Below are positions 52,801-60,854 of a stretch of 64,000 bases of DNA, piece after piece. The translations under genes were made by a program, and so were the position numbers. Each line of letters opens with the position of its first letter. Position 1 is the stretch's first letter. Below the pieces are notes generated by a model. It saw only the letters and a list, made by a program, of their open reading frames with translations. It was not told the origin of the DNA and did not search any database. Where the stretch lies: positions 372,001-436,000 of the forward strand of contig NZ_JAGGPQ010000005.1 of NCBI RefSeq assembly GCF_018613675.1. Reading direction: 5' to 3'. The stretch comes from Arthrobacter sp. ISL-85 (GTDB lineage: Bacteria; Actinomycetota; Actinomycetes; Actinomycetales; Micrococcaceae).

Positions 52801-53736
52801 ATGAACGAAACCGGGCGCCCGCAAGATCTTCCACTGTCCAACCCCCGAGCTGATCGGGTCAGGGACGTGGCAAAACTTGCAGGGCGCCCGGCCCGTTTAA
52901 AGCGCGGCCAGTTCCTTGCCGAGGGGCCGCAGGCCGTCCGGGAAGCACTCAAGCTCCACCAGCAGCGCCTCGCGGCAGGAGCGTCCGGAGTAGTCACCGA
53001 AGTGTTTGCCAGCGAAAGCTGCCTGGACCGCTTCCCCGAATTCGAAGAGCTCGCCGGAGGTACCAACGCGCGGCTGGCCACCGACGAAGTCCTGGCGGCC
53101 ATGGCGGACACCGTCAACCCGCAGGGGATCGTCGCCGTCTGCAGGTTCGTGGATGTTGGCCTGGCGGAGGTGCTCGACTCCGGTCCCCGCCTGATTGCCG
53201 TCCTGTGCCAGGTCAGGGACCCCGGGAACGCGGGCACTGTGCTGCGGGCGGCCGATTCAGCCGGCGCCGACGCCATCATCTTCACAGCATCCAGCGTCGA
53301 CGTCTACAACCCCAAGGCGGTCCGCTCCACGGCGGGGTCACTGTTCCACCTTCCGGTCGTCCTGGCTGCCGACCCCGCGGAACTGGCTGCCGCCTGCAAG
53401 GCCCGGGGCATCGGCATCCTTGCTGCCGACGGTTACGGGCAGCTGGACCTTGATGCCCTGCAGGACGAGAACGCGCGCCGCAGGCTCACCGGAACCGGCC
53501 CCGAATCCGTGTACGACCTTGCTGCGCCGACCGCGTGGTTCTTTGGGAACGAGGCGCAGGGGCTCTCCGACGAGGAGCTTGAACTGGCTGACCACCGGGT
53601 GGCAGTTCCGGTCTATGGTGCCGCCGAAAGCCTCAACCTTGGGACAGCCGCCACCGTGTGCCTGTACGCCAGCGCCCGCTCCCAGCGCCGCCCTGGCCAT
53701 GCCGCCGGGCAGGACCAGGAAAAACAGGAAAAATAG
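52801..53736 (+). CDS. TrmH/SpoU-family RNA 2'-O-methyltransferase
   Basis: 311 aa. An N-terminal substrate-binding domain (RLKRGQFLAEGPQAVREAL) is followed by the SPOUT knot with motifs CQVRDPGNAGTVLRAADSAG, WFFGNEAQGLS and VPVYGAAESLNLGTAA. It acts on rRNA or tRNA; TsnR-like proteins are close but the target cannot be assigned. It sits between rplT and other genes as in many actinobacteria. The tail is charged (QDQEKQEK). Confidence 0.93.
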   Translation: MNETGRPQDLPLSNPRADRVRDVAKLAGRPARLKRGQFLAEGPQAVREALKLHQQRLAAGASGVVTEVFASESCLDRFPEFEELAGGTNARLATDEVLAAMADTVNPQGIVAVCRFVDVGLAEVLDSGPRLIAVLCQVRDPGNAGTVLRAADSAGADAIIFTASSVDVYNPKAVRSTAGSLFHLPVVLAADPAELAAACKARGIGILAADGYGQLDLDALQDENARRRLTGTGPESVYDLAAPTAWFFGNEAQGLSDEELELADHRVAVPVYGAAESLNLGTAATVCLYASARSQRRPGHAAGQDQEKQEK

Positions 53737-53836
53737 GGACGCGCGACGGCGGCCGGCTAGTCGTACGCCCACGCTCATACCGTGGGGTCCGTACTCATCG
53801 GGGTCCCCGGGCAGCAATGTCCCGGCCACAAAGAAA

Positions 53837-53856
53837 GGCCCCGGAATTCCGGGGCC
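53837..53856 (-). terminator. Terminator of the GlsB-type gene
   Basis: Perfect palindrome: eight-bp stem GGCCCCGG/CCGGGGCC with loop AATT. On the minus strand it is followed by TTTCTTTG. Confidence 0.75.
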
Positions 53857-53881
53857 CGTTGGTCGTTGCTGGACAGAGTTA

Positions 53882-54157
53882 TCAGGGTGCGCGGCTGGCT
53901 TTTCCGCGTCCGGTGACCGCTCCGTAGATGCCGGCGACGACCAGGCCGCCGACGATAGCGAGAATCCAGGTGCCGAGGTCGAAGAAGGCAAGATCGCCCT
54001 TGTTGAACAGGAGGCTGCCAATCCAGCCGCCAACGATGGCTCCAACGACACCCAGGATGAGGCTGGTAACCCAGCCGCCGCCGACCCGTCCGGGCATAAC
54101 GGCTTTAACGATGGCCCCGACAATCAGGCCCAGAATAATCCAAGCAAGAAAACCCAT
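53882..54157 (-). CDS. GlsB/YeaQ/YmgE-family stress membrane protein
   Basis: 91 aa with three hydrophobic helices: FLAWIILGLIVGAIVKAVMPG, TSLILGVVGAIVGGWIG and TWILAIVGGLVVAGIYG. This is the transglycosylase-associated protein family, small Gly-rich inner-membrane proteins often induced by stress; the mechanism is unknown. ATG with GAGGAGGAG just upstream. Confidence 0.92.
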   Translation of the reverse strand: MGFLAWIILGLIVGAIVKAVMPGRVGGGWVTSLILGVVGAIVGGWIGSLLFNKGDLAFFDLGTWILAIVGGLVVAGIYGAVTGRGKASRAP

Positions 54158-54356
54158 GTCTCCTCCTCATTGTGACCGGGATTAATAGTCCCGATGAGCC
54201 TCAAGCTAACATAAGCACCCCATAAAGTCAGTAGCTCCCAGGGCCGGTACCGCTGTGCGGCCGCGGGCCTTCCGGGTACGGTATCCAAAGAGGCGGGGCC
54301 TGCGGCCGAACCCGCGGCAGGCCGACTGGAAAGCAACCCGCAAAGGGGTGGAGCCT

Positions 54357-55313
54357 GTGGCTGCAAATGGCGGTACCAGGGCGATTATTGCGGCCCTAGC
54401 GGCGAACCTGGCCATTGCCTTCCTGAAATTCCTGGCGTATTTCCTGACGTTGTCGTCATCCATGCTCGCGGAGGCCATCCACAGCCTCGCGGACTCCGGC
54501 AACCAGCTCCTGCTCCTGGTGGGCGGCAAGAAGTCCGAGCGTGCGGCCAGCCCGGAGCACCCCTTCGGTTATGGCCGCGAGCGTTACATATATGCGTTCA
54601 TCGTGTCGATTGTGCTGTTCACGGTCGGTGGCCTGTTCGCCCTCTTCGAAGCGTGGGAGAAGTTCCTGCAACCACATGGGATCGAGGGCGGCTTCTGGTG
54701 GGTGCCGCTGGCCGTGCTGGTGGGTGCAATCGGGGCGGAGTCCTATTCCTTCCGGACCGCCATCAGGGAGTCAAACCGCACCCGCGGCACCCAGTCCTGG
54801 ATAAAGTTCGTCCGTAGCGCCAAACAGCCCGAGCTGCCGGTCATCCTGCTTGAGGACTCCGGCGCCCTTCTGGGCCTTCTGTTCGCACTGACAGGCGTGG
54901 GCCTGACGCTGGTCACGGGCAACGGAGTGTGGGATGCGGCAGGCACGGGGATGATCGGCCTCCTGCTGGTGGCGATCGCCGGGGCGCTGGCGCTGGAAAC
55001 CAAGTCGCTCCTGGTGGGCGAGTCCGCCGGCAAAGTCGACCTTGAGCGGATCCGGGCTGCCATCGAGTCCGATGGCGGACGCCTCATCCACCTCAAGACG
55101 CTGCACCTTGGCCCTGAGGAGCTGCTGGTGGCGGCCAAGATCGCCGTCAGCAGGTCCGCGACCGGCGAGGAGATAGCACGGGCCATCGATGCCTGCGAGG
55201 AGAGGATCCGGGCTGCCGTTCCCATCGCGCGGGTCATCTACCTCGAGCCGGACCTGCACCGGGAAGCCGCGGCGCCCGGGCAGGATCCTGCCGGCGCTGC
55301 ACCGGGCCCCTGA
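54357..55313 (+). CDS. Cation diffusion facilitator (CDF) transporter
   Basis: 318 aa with six predicted helices. It has the CDF metal-site motif AEAIHSLADSGNQ in helix 2 (HxxxD) and LEDSGALLGL in helix 5 as the partner site, then a C-terminal cytoplasmic domain. Likely exports zinc, iron or another divalent metal by proton exchange; the metal is not assigned. GTG 54357 with AAAGGGG about 8 nt upstream; GTG 54348 is an alternative. Confidence 0.92.
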   Translation: MAANGGTRAIIAALAANLAIAFLKFLAYFLTLSSSMLAEAIHSLADSGNQLLLLVGGKKSERAASPEHPFGYGRERYIYAFIVSIVLFTVGGLFALFEAWEKFLQPHGIEGGFWWVPLAVLVGAIGAESYSFRTAIRESNRTRGTQSWIKFVRSAKQPELPVILLEDSGALLGLLFALTGVGLTLVTGNGVWDAAGTGMIGLLLVAIAGALALETKSLLVGESAGKVDLERIRAAIESDGGRLIHLKTLHLGPEELLVAAKIAVSRSATGEEIARAIDACEERIRAAVPIARVIYLEPDLHREAAAPGQDPAGAAPGP

Positions 55314-55383
55314 ACGTGGCGCGGGCCCGGAAACGGTCCGGGGTGCGGCCTCCGGCACGGGCTCCGGGCGTCATGGTGGGCGG

Positions 55384-56592
55384 TCAGGCAGCCAGCGGCC
55401 TTCTGCGTTCCAGCAGGCCGCTGAGGAGGGCGACGCCGAAACCGAGGACGGCAAGGACTGCGCCGACCAGGGCGGGGGCCACAAAGCCCCACCCGAGGGC
55501 GATGACCAGCCCGCCGAGGAATGCGCCGAGTGCGTTGGCGACGTTCAGTGCGGCGTGGTTGAGGGAAGATGCCAGCGATGGTGCGTCCGGCGAGGCGTCG
55601 AGCAGCCGGGTCTGCAGGGCGGGGATCAGCATGGAGCCGGAAGCTCCCACCACGAACACCATCACCATGGCGCTCCACTGCCAGTGGGCGGCTACGGCGT
55701 AGGCAACCAGGGCAACGGCAATGGCCGGGAGGACCCGGTAGAGGGTACCCATGACCGATTTGTCGGCCAGCCTGCCCCCAACGATGTTCCCTGCCACCAT
55801 GCCCAGCCCGTAGAGCGCCACCACCAGGGGAATCAGCGCCGACGGGATGCCCGCCACCGCCGTCATGGTGTGCGCGATGTAGGTGTATGTAGCGAAGAAG
55901 CCGCCGAAGCCCACGATGCCCACCAGGAGGGCCAGCCAGACCTGGAGCCGCTTGAGGGCCCCGAGTTCGCGCCGGATGCTCGCGTCGGGATGCGCGTGCT
56001 GGAACGGGACAAATTTCCACACCATGGCCAGGGCCAGCAGGCCGATGGCACCCACCAGGACAAACAGCAGACGCCACCCAAATGTCTGGCCCAGCCAGGT
56101 GGCGAACGGTACGCCCACCACGTTGGAGACGCTGAGCCCGGCCATGACCATGGAGATGGCCCAGCCCCGCCGCGCGGGCGGAACCAGAGATGCGGCGATG
56201 ACGGCCGCGACTCCGAAGAACGCCCCGTGTGGCAGGCCGGCGGCAAAGCGGGACACGAGCATCGACCCGTAGTCAGGGGCTATGAAGGAGGTCAGGTTGG
56301 CCACGGTGAAGAACAGCAGGAGGCCCAGTGCCAGTTTCTTGCGGGGCAGCCTGGCCCCGACGGCGGCCAGGAGCGGAGCGCCTACCACTACACCCACCGC
56401 ATACGCGGAAATAAGGTGCCCGGCCTCGGGAGTACTGATCCCCAGGCCCTGCTCCACTTCCTTCAGCAGGCCCATCATGGTGAACTCGGTGACGCCGATA
56501 CCCACCCCGCCCATGGCCAGGGCAAAGATGGCCATGCCGACGTTCGGGGCCTTGGTGTGGGCTGCCGTGGACGGGGAAAGGACGCTGCTCAT
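55384..56592 (-). CDS. Major facilitator superfamily transporter, AraJ type
   Basis: 402 aa with 12 hydrophobic helices. The N-terminal helix MAIFALAMGGVGIGVTEFTMMGLL and loop GARLPRKKLALGLLL are typical of the AraJ/arabinose-efflux group of MFS exporters. Substrate unknown. The frame is open further upstream, but family similarity starts at ATG 56592. Convergent with the cation efflux gene. Confidence 0.88.
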   Translation of the reverse strand: MSSVLSPSTAAHTKAPNVGMAIFALAMGGVGIGVTEFTMMGLLKEVEQGLGISTPEAGHLISAYAVGVVVGAPLLAAVGARLPRKKLALGLLLFFTVANLTSFIAPDYGSMLVSRFAAGLPHGAFFGVAAVIAASLVPPARRGWAISMVMAGLSVSNVVGVPFATWLGQTFGWRLLFVLVGAIGLLALAMVWKFVPFQHAHPDASIRRELGALKRLQVWLALLVGIVGFGGFFATYTYIAHTMTAVAGIPSALIPLVVALYGLGMVAGNIVGGRLADKSVMGTLYRVLPAIAVALVAYAVAAHWQWSAMVMVFVVGASGSMLIPALQTRLLDASPDAPSLASSLNHAALNVANALGAFLGGLVIALGWGFVAPALVGAVLAVLGFGVALLSGLLERRRPLAA

Positions 56593-56742
56593 ATGCCTGC
56601 TTCTCGAAGTATGGAACTGGAAATGGGGCGGGACGCCACGGCAATGGGGCAGGAAGGTCCGGACAGTGGGGCCAACCCTGGGCGGGCAGGACCTATTCCC
56701 AAGGACGGGACTGCTGTTCCCGGCCCCTCCCATTGTGGCCCA

Positions 56743-56748
56743 TAGAAT
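56743..56748 (+). promoter_or_regulatory. -10 element of the Nudix gene
   Basis: TAGAAT ends 6 nt before the GTG at 56755; leaderless type. Confidence 0.55.
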
Positions 56749-56754
56749 GGGCCG

Positions 56755-57210
56755 GTGACTGGAGTGATACAGGTAGTAGGCGGAGCCGTGGTGGACAGGC
56801 TGGCCGATCCAACGGCCTTGCTGGTGGCGCGGCGGAGCGCTCCGGAGCATCTGGCAGGGCTGTGGGAGTTTCCGGGCGGCAAGGTTGAAGCCGGTGAGGC
56901 ACCTGAAACTGCGCTGGTACGGGAGCTGGCCGAGGAACTCGGAATCGCCGTGCGCCTGGGGGCAGAACTGCCCGCGGAAACACCTGACGGCTGGCCCCTC
57001 AACGGGCGGGCCAGCATGAGGGTCTGGTTCGCCGAGGTGTCCAGTGGCGAACCAACGCCTCTTGAAGACCATGACGAACTGCGCTGGGTCCAGCTGCAGG
57101 ACAAGGAAGAGGTTCTGGGCCTGCCGTGGATTCCGGCCGATTACCCGATTGTGCACGCGCTCCTGGACTCCGTGGCAGCACTGGTGCCGAAGTCCCCGGC
57201 GCGTGATTAG
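56755..57210 (+). CDS. Nudix hydrolase, MutT type
   Basis: 151 aa with a complete Nudix box at residues 42-64 (G-x5-E-x7-REL-x-EE-x-GI). The ending ELRWVQLQDKEEVLGLPWIPAD is typical of MutT-like (d)CTP or 8-oxo-dGTP hydrolases. Likely a nucleotide-pool sanitising enzyme. The neighbouring minus-strand radical SAM gene converges on it. Confidence 0.9.
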   Translation: MTGVIQVVGGAVVDRLADPTALLVARRSAPEHLAGLWEFPGGKVEAGEAPETALVRELAEELGIAVRLGAELPAETPDGWPLNGRASMRVWFAEVSSGEPTPLEDHDELRWVQLQDKEEVLGLPWIPADYPIVHALLDSVAALVPKSPARD

Positions 57211-57250
57211 CCACGGATACGGCTGACCCCGCTGCCGGTGGAACAGCCGG

Positions 57251-58384
57251 TTAGAACAGTGAGTCCTGCACCGCGGGCCGGGATGCCGAAGAAGCCGCGG
57301 CCGCGGAGCCAGCAGGGGAGCCGCCGGGAACCGGGGCGGGAATGCTTCCTGCCGGGTACACCGCTTCCTCGGCCCGGGGATCGTCCAGGTCCTGGTTGTT
57401 CAAGTCGCGGTGGCTGAAGCCGGACGAATGCGAAAACCCGTGCCGGGCCTTGAAGTAGCGGACCTTGCCGGCGAGCCAGGTCCGGTATTCCTTGGACGCG
57501 TAGGAACCCGTCCCATACAGCCGCCGGTAGCGGCCTGCCAGTTCGGGATGGTGGGTGGCGATCCACTTCATGAACCACTCCCTGGTGCCGGGTTTGAGGT
57601 ACAGCGCGCCCGCGGTGACCCCGGTGGCACCAGCGGCCGCCAGGGAGCCAAACAGTGCATCCAGGGCTTCGTCGCTGTCGGAGAGCCACGGCAGGATGGG
57701 CATCGCCATGACGCCGCAGGGCAGCCCGGCCTCGCGCAGCCGGGACACCAGTTTGAGCCGGGCCCTGGGTCCGGGAGTGCCCGGCTCGATTGCCTCGGAA
57801 AGGGCTTCGTCGGTCATGGCCAGGGATATGCCAAGCCCTACGGGCACCTGTGCGGCAGCGCTCTTGAGCAGCGGGACGTCGCGTGCCAGCAGTGTCCCTT
57901 TGGTGAGGATGGACAGCGGAGTTCCGGACTCGGCCAGGGCATTGATAATTCCAGGCATGAGCCGGTACCTGCCTTCGGCCCGCTGATAGGGATCGGTGTT
58001 GGTCCCCAATGCCACCTGCTGGCGGGTCCAGGAAGCTTTGTTCAGTTCTTTCCGGAGGATCTCCGCGGCGTTGACCTTCACCACCACCTGGCTGTCGAAA
58101 TCCATGCCGGCGTCGAAGTCCAGATAGGTGTGCGTCTTGCGGGCAAAGCAGTAAACGCAGGCGTGGCTGCAGCCGCGGTAGGGATTGACGGTCCATTCGA
58201 ACGGCATTTTCGATCCCGCCGCAACCCTGTTGAGCACCGATTTGGCAGTGACCTCGTGGAACGTGATTCCGGCGAATTCGGGCGTGGTGACGGAGCGGAC
58301 CAGCCCTGCGAGCGGAAGCAGCGCAGGGCCCTGTCCACCCAAAGTGTCCGGCGTGGGTACCAGTGCTTGTGCTTCCCATCTCAT
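57251..58384 (-). CDS. Radical SAM protein, Rv2578c / spore-photoproduct-lyase-like family
   Basis: 377 aa. It starts MRWEAQALV; FHEVTAKSVLNRV precedes the cluster motif CSHACVYC, then ARKTHTYLDFDAGMDFDSQ, ALGTNTDPYQRAEGRYRLMPGII, and PLSILTKGTLLARD. This matches mycobacterial Rv2578c, which is reported in the LexA regulon, and here a LexA box lies 10 nt upstream. The C-terminal 55 residues are low complexity. Role unknown; DNA repair by radical chemistry is a fair guess. ATG 58384; ATG 58393 is also possible. Confidence 0.88.
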   Translation of the reverse strand: MRWEAQALVPTPDTLGGQGPALLPLAGLVRSVTTPEFAGITFHEVTAKSVLNRVAAGSKMPFEWTVNPYRGCSHACVYCFARKTHTYLDFDAGMDFDSQVVVKVNAAEILRKELNKASWTRQQVALGTNTDPYQRAEGRYRLMPGIINALAESGTPLSILTKGTLLARDVPLLKSAAAQVPVGLGISLAMTDEALSEAIEPGTPGPRARLKLVSRLREAGLPCGVMAMPILPWLSDSDEALDALFGSLAAAGATGVTAGALYLKPGTREWFMKWIATHHPELAGRYRRLYGTGSYASKEYRTWLAGKVRYFKARHGFSHSSGFSHRDLNNQDLDDPRAEEAVYPAGSIPAPVPGGSPAGSAAAASSASRPAVQDSLF

Positions 58385-58393
58385 GACACCCAT

Positions 58394-58409
58394 TCGAAAA
58401 CATGTTCGA
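58394..58409. promoter_or_regulatory. LexA (SOS) box of the radical SAM gene
   Basis: TCGAAAACATGTTCGA, one mismatch to TCGAACANNTGTTCGA. On the minus strand a TATATT overlaps its upstream edge. Confidence 0.88.
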
Positions 58410-58475
58410 ATATAAGTCAAGGCGCCGCGCGACGAAGGCAGGCCACAACGGCGCGCCAATACTGGCAACCGCCCC

Positions 58476-59138
58476 TTACTGCTGCTGCTGCAGCTCCCAC
58501 GTGACTGCAACCGCTGCCTCTACCCGGTTTGCGCCCGGTTCAACCGGCGGGCCTTCCGTAGCGGATGCCCGCTGCAGGCCGGCAACGGGCACCGGTCCCG
58601 GTCCGGGCCGCTGGTCTGTAATGGACAGGACGCTCCCCAAACTGGACGAGGCCAAGGTGGCATACTGCGCCGCAGCGCTGAGCGCGTCCTGCCATGCGGC
58701 ATCACGGGCCCGTGCCCGGACCGCCGAGTCGTCGGCAAGCGCCAGCTGAAGGTTGTTGAGACGAACGTTGTCCCCTCCGGAGCGGACTGCCTCGGAGACG
58801 GCGGCCGACGCGCTGCTGAGGTCCCGCAGCCTGACCGCGAGGCTGCTGGAGGCTACATAACCCACAAGCCGCTGGCCTTCGCCGTCGCGCCAGGCGAGAT
58901 CGGCCCGGACAGCCAGTCCGGTTGAGCGGATATCGTCCGGGGCAACGCCGCGGCCGCGGAGGACCGTGCCGACTGCTGCCAGGTCCTTTCCGGCGGCAGC
59001 GTAGGCTTCCCCCACCGATTCGGCGCGGCACTCCACCCCTATGGAGACCAGCATGACGTCGGGTACTGCTTCCGCCCATCCGGTCCCCGTGACGGTGATC
59101 GTCGCATTATCCGCGCCCACATGCGGTTCCTGGCCCAC
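58476..59138 (-). CDS. SIMPL (DUF541) domain protein
   Basis: 220 aa: ATITVTGTGWAEAVPDVMLVSIGVE, then GVAPDDIRSTGLAV and LVGYVASSSLAVRLRDL, and a C-terminal VEAAVAVTWELQQQQ. This is the SIMPL/DUF541 fold, usually periplasmic; no signal peptide is seen here. GTG 59138 shares one base with the stop of the gene upstream (TAGTG), with GGGAGG 8 nt before it, so translation is coupled. Function unknown. Confidence 0.85.
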   Translation of the reverse strand: MGQEPHVGADNATITVTGTGWAEAVPDVMLVSIGVECRAESVGEAYAAAGKDLAAVGTVLRGRGVAPDDIRSTGLAVRADLAWRDGEGQRLVGYVASSSLAVRLRDLSSASAAVSEAVRSGGDNVRLNNLQLALADDSAVRARARDAAWQDALSAAAQYATLASSSLGSVLSITDQRPGPGPVPVAGLQRASATEGPPVEPGANRVEAAVAVTWELQQQQ

Positions 59139-59590
59139 TACACGGCCCTCCCTGCGCTGAGCGGGTAGCCGCCGGCAGCCAGCCCCGCCCGCCGTTCGAA
59201 GACGTTCGCCGTCCCCGGGTTGCCGGTGCGCAGCACTGACCATCCGGCTGCCACCAGGTACAACGGGATGAAGGGCAGCCCCAGGCACCATGCATACTGG
59301 CTGCAGTGCCGTTCCTCATGTTCCAGGAGTGCCGGCCGGGATATCAGCTCCTCGGCTGTGCTGCGGCACAACACCACGTTGCCCAGGGTGTAGGCGTGCG
59401 CGAAGGGCAAGCGCCAGCGGTAACCCGCGGCAATGACCAGGCCCCTGGGGCCCCGGCTGATCCGCGCCCGGGCGGCAAGGGCGACGGCGAGCCCCGCCAG
59501 GGTGCTCCCGTTGAGGAAGTTCGCTGCCCGCCTGAGCCGCTGGGCCGCCGTCGGGCCATCAAGGGAACCTGCGCGCTGCCGCAAAGTCAT
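59138..59590 (-). CDS. Hypothetical protein with HExxH motif
   Basis: 150 aa, not recognised. It contains LEHEERHCSQYAW near residue 97, an HExxH zinc-peptidase-like motif, with one hydrophobic stretch before it (LAGLAVALAA) and one after (FIPLYLVAAGWSVL). It may be a short membrane-associated zincin or a degenerate one. ATG 59590 with TACCAT 6 nt upstream. It forms an operon with the SIMPL gene by a one-base overlap. Confidence 0.75.
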   Translation of the reverse strand: MTLRQRAGSLDGPTAAQRLRRAANFLNGSTLAGLAVALAARARISRGPRGLVIAAGYRWRLPFAHAYTLGNVVLCRSTAEELISRPALLEHEERHCSQYAWCLGLPFIPLYLVAAGWSVLRTGNPGTANVFERRAGLAAGGYPLSAGRAV

Positions 59591-59596
59591 GAGGCC

Positions 59597-59602
59597 ATGG
59601 TA
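59597..59602 (-). promoter_or_regulatory. -10 element of the HExxH gene
   Basis: TACCAT on the minus strand ends 6 nt before the ATG at 59590; leaderless type. Confidence 0.4.
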
Positions 59603-59644
59603 ACCGGAGGGTTCTACTAGACTGGAGGGCAGTGGCCGCCGGTC

Positions 59645-59766
59645 CTGCCGGCGCGCCCTGACCTGGTCATTGAATGACACTGACGTTCAGCGCATTCATC
59701 CATGACCTGCCGGCGACGGACGCACCGGGCGGGAAACCGTCCATGGCTGCCCGGCCGCCGGCAGCC
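59645..59766 (+). promoter_or_regulatory. pheST leader with alternative hairpins
   Basis: Hairpin GGCTGCC (59745-59751) with GGCAGCC (59760-59766). Its right half, CGCCGGCAG (59756-59764), can instead pair over 9 bp with CTGCCGGCG at 59707-59715 or with the identical copy at 59645-59653. A leader ORF with two early Phe codons runs through the region. There is no U tract. Confidence 0.45.
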
Positions 59767-59781
59767 ACGACTCGTAGCTAA
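59674..59781 (+). CDS. Candidate 35-aa leader peptide of pheST
   Basis: ATG 59674 to TAA 59779-59781; begins MTLTFSAFIHD with Phe at positions 5 and 8. No clear ribosome binding site. It ends 9 nt before pheS. A leader peptide role is inferred from Phe content and the overlapping alternative hairpins. Confidence 0.35.
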   Translation: MTLTFSAFIHDLPATDAPGGKPSMAARPPAATTRS

Positions 59782-59790
59782 GAACAGTAG

Positions 59791-60852
59791 ATGACTGAAA
59801 CTTTGCCGGGCGCCGCCATCCCGAACCCCACGGATGAGGCTGCCATCAACGCCGCTGTAGACCAGGCCATCACCGCCATCGCCGGTGCGGCCACCCTTGA
59901 CGAGTTGAAGGCGGTGCGGCTTGCCCACAGCGGTGAGAAGTCCCCGCTCAGCCTTGCCAACCGCGAGATCGGCCGCCTGCCCAAGGACCAGAAGGCGCTC
60001 GCCGGAAAGCTGATGGGTGCTTCCCGCGGCCGGGTCAACAAGGCGCTCGCCGACCGGACCGCGGTGCTCGAAGTCGAAAACGATGCCCGGATCCTCATCG
60101 AGGAAACCGTTGACGTCACCGCCGCTCCGCGCCGCCGCCGCGCCGGTGCCCGGCATCCGCTCTCCACGCTGCAGGACCGCGTCGCGGACATCTTCGTCGG
60201 CATGGGCTGGGAAATCGCGGAAGGCCCCGAGGTCGAATCCGAGTGGTTCAACTTCGACGCCCTTAACTTCAAGCCGGACCACCCCGCCCGCGAGATGCAG
60301 GACACCTTCTTCGTGGAACCCCCCGAAGCGCATTTGCTGATGCGCACCCACACCTCCCCGGTGCAGGTGCGTTCCATGCTGGAGCGCGAGGTGCCCATCT
60401 ACGTGCTGTGCCCGGGCAAGGTGTTCCGCACCGACGAACTGGACGCCACGCACACGCCGGTGTTCCACCAGTTCGAAGGCCTGGCCATCGACAAGAACCT
60501 GTCCATGGCGGACCTGCTCGGCACCCTGGAGCACTTCACGCGGCAGATGTTCGGCGAGGAGGCAAAGGTAAGGCTGCGCCCCAACTACTTCCCGTTCACC
60601 GAGCCGTCGGCCGAACTGGACATCTTCCACCCGGGCGCAAAGGGCGGCCCGCGATGGATCGAGTGGGGCGGCTGCGGCATGGTCAACCCCAACGTCCTGC
60701 GCGCCGCCGGCATCGACCCGGACGTCTATTCAGGTTTTGCCTTCGGCATGGGCATCGAGCGTGCCCTCATGTTCCGCAACGAGGTTGCCGACATGCACGA
60801 CATGATCGAAGGCGATGTACGGTTCAGCGAGCACTTCGGGATGGAGATCTAA
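59791..60852 (+). CDS. pheS: Phenylalanine-tRNA ligase alpha subunit
   Basis: 353 aa. N-terminal coiled coil (about 15-95), then the class II catalytic core with [28 protein letters not shown] (motif 1 area), [31 protein letters not shown] (motif 2) and [15 protein letters not shown] (motif 3). It works as an alpha2-beta2 tetramer with PheT, 2 nt downstream. Confidence 0.98.
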   Translation: MTETLPGAAIPNPTDEAAINAAVDQAITAIAGAATLDELKAVRLAHSGEKSPLSLANREIGRLPKDQKALAGKLMGASRGRVNKALADRTAVLEVENDARILIEETVDVTAAPRRRRAGARHPLSTLQDRVADIFVGMGWEIAEGPEVESEWFNFDALNFKPDHPAREMQDTFFVEPPEAHLLMRTHTSPVQVRSMLEREVPIYVLCPGKVFRTDELDATHTPVFHQFEGLAIDKNLSMADLLGTLEHFTRQMFGEEAKVRLRPNYFPFTEPSAELDIFHPGAKGGPRWIEWGGCGMVNPNVLRAAGIDPDVYSGFAFGMGIERALMFRNEVADMHDMIEGDVRFSEHFGMEI

Positions 60853-60854
60853 CA

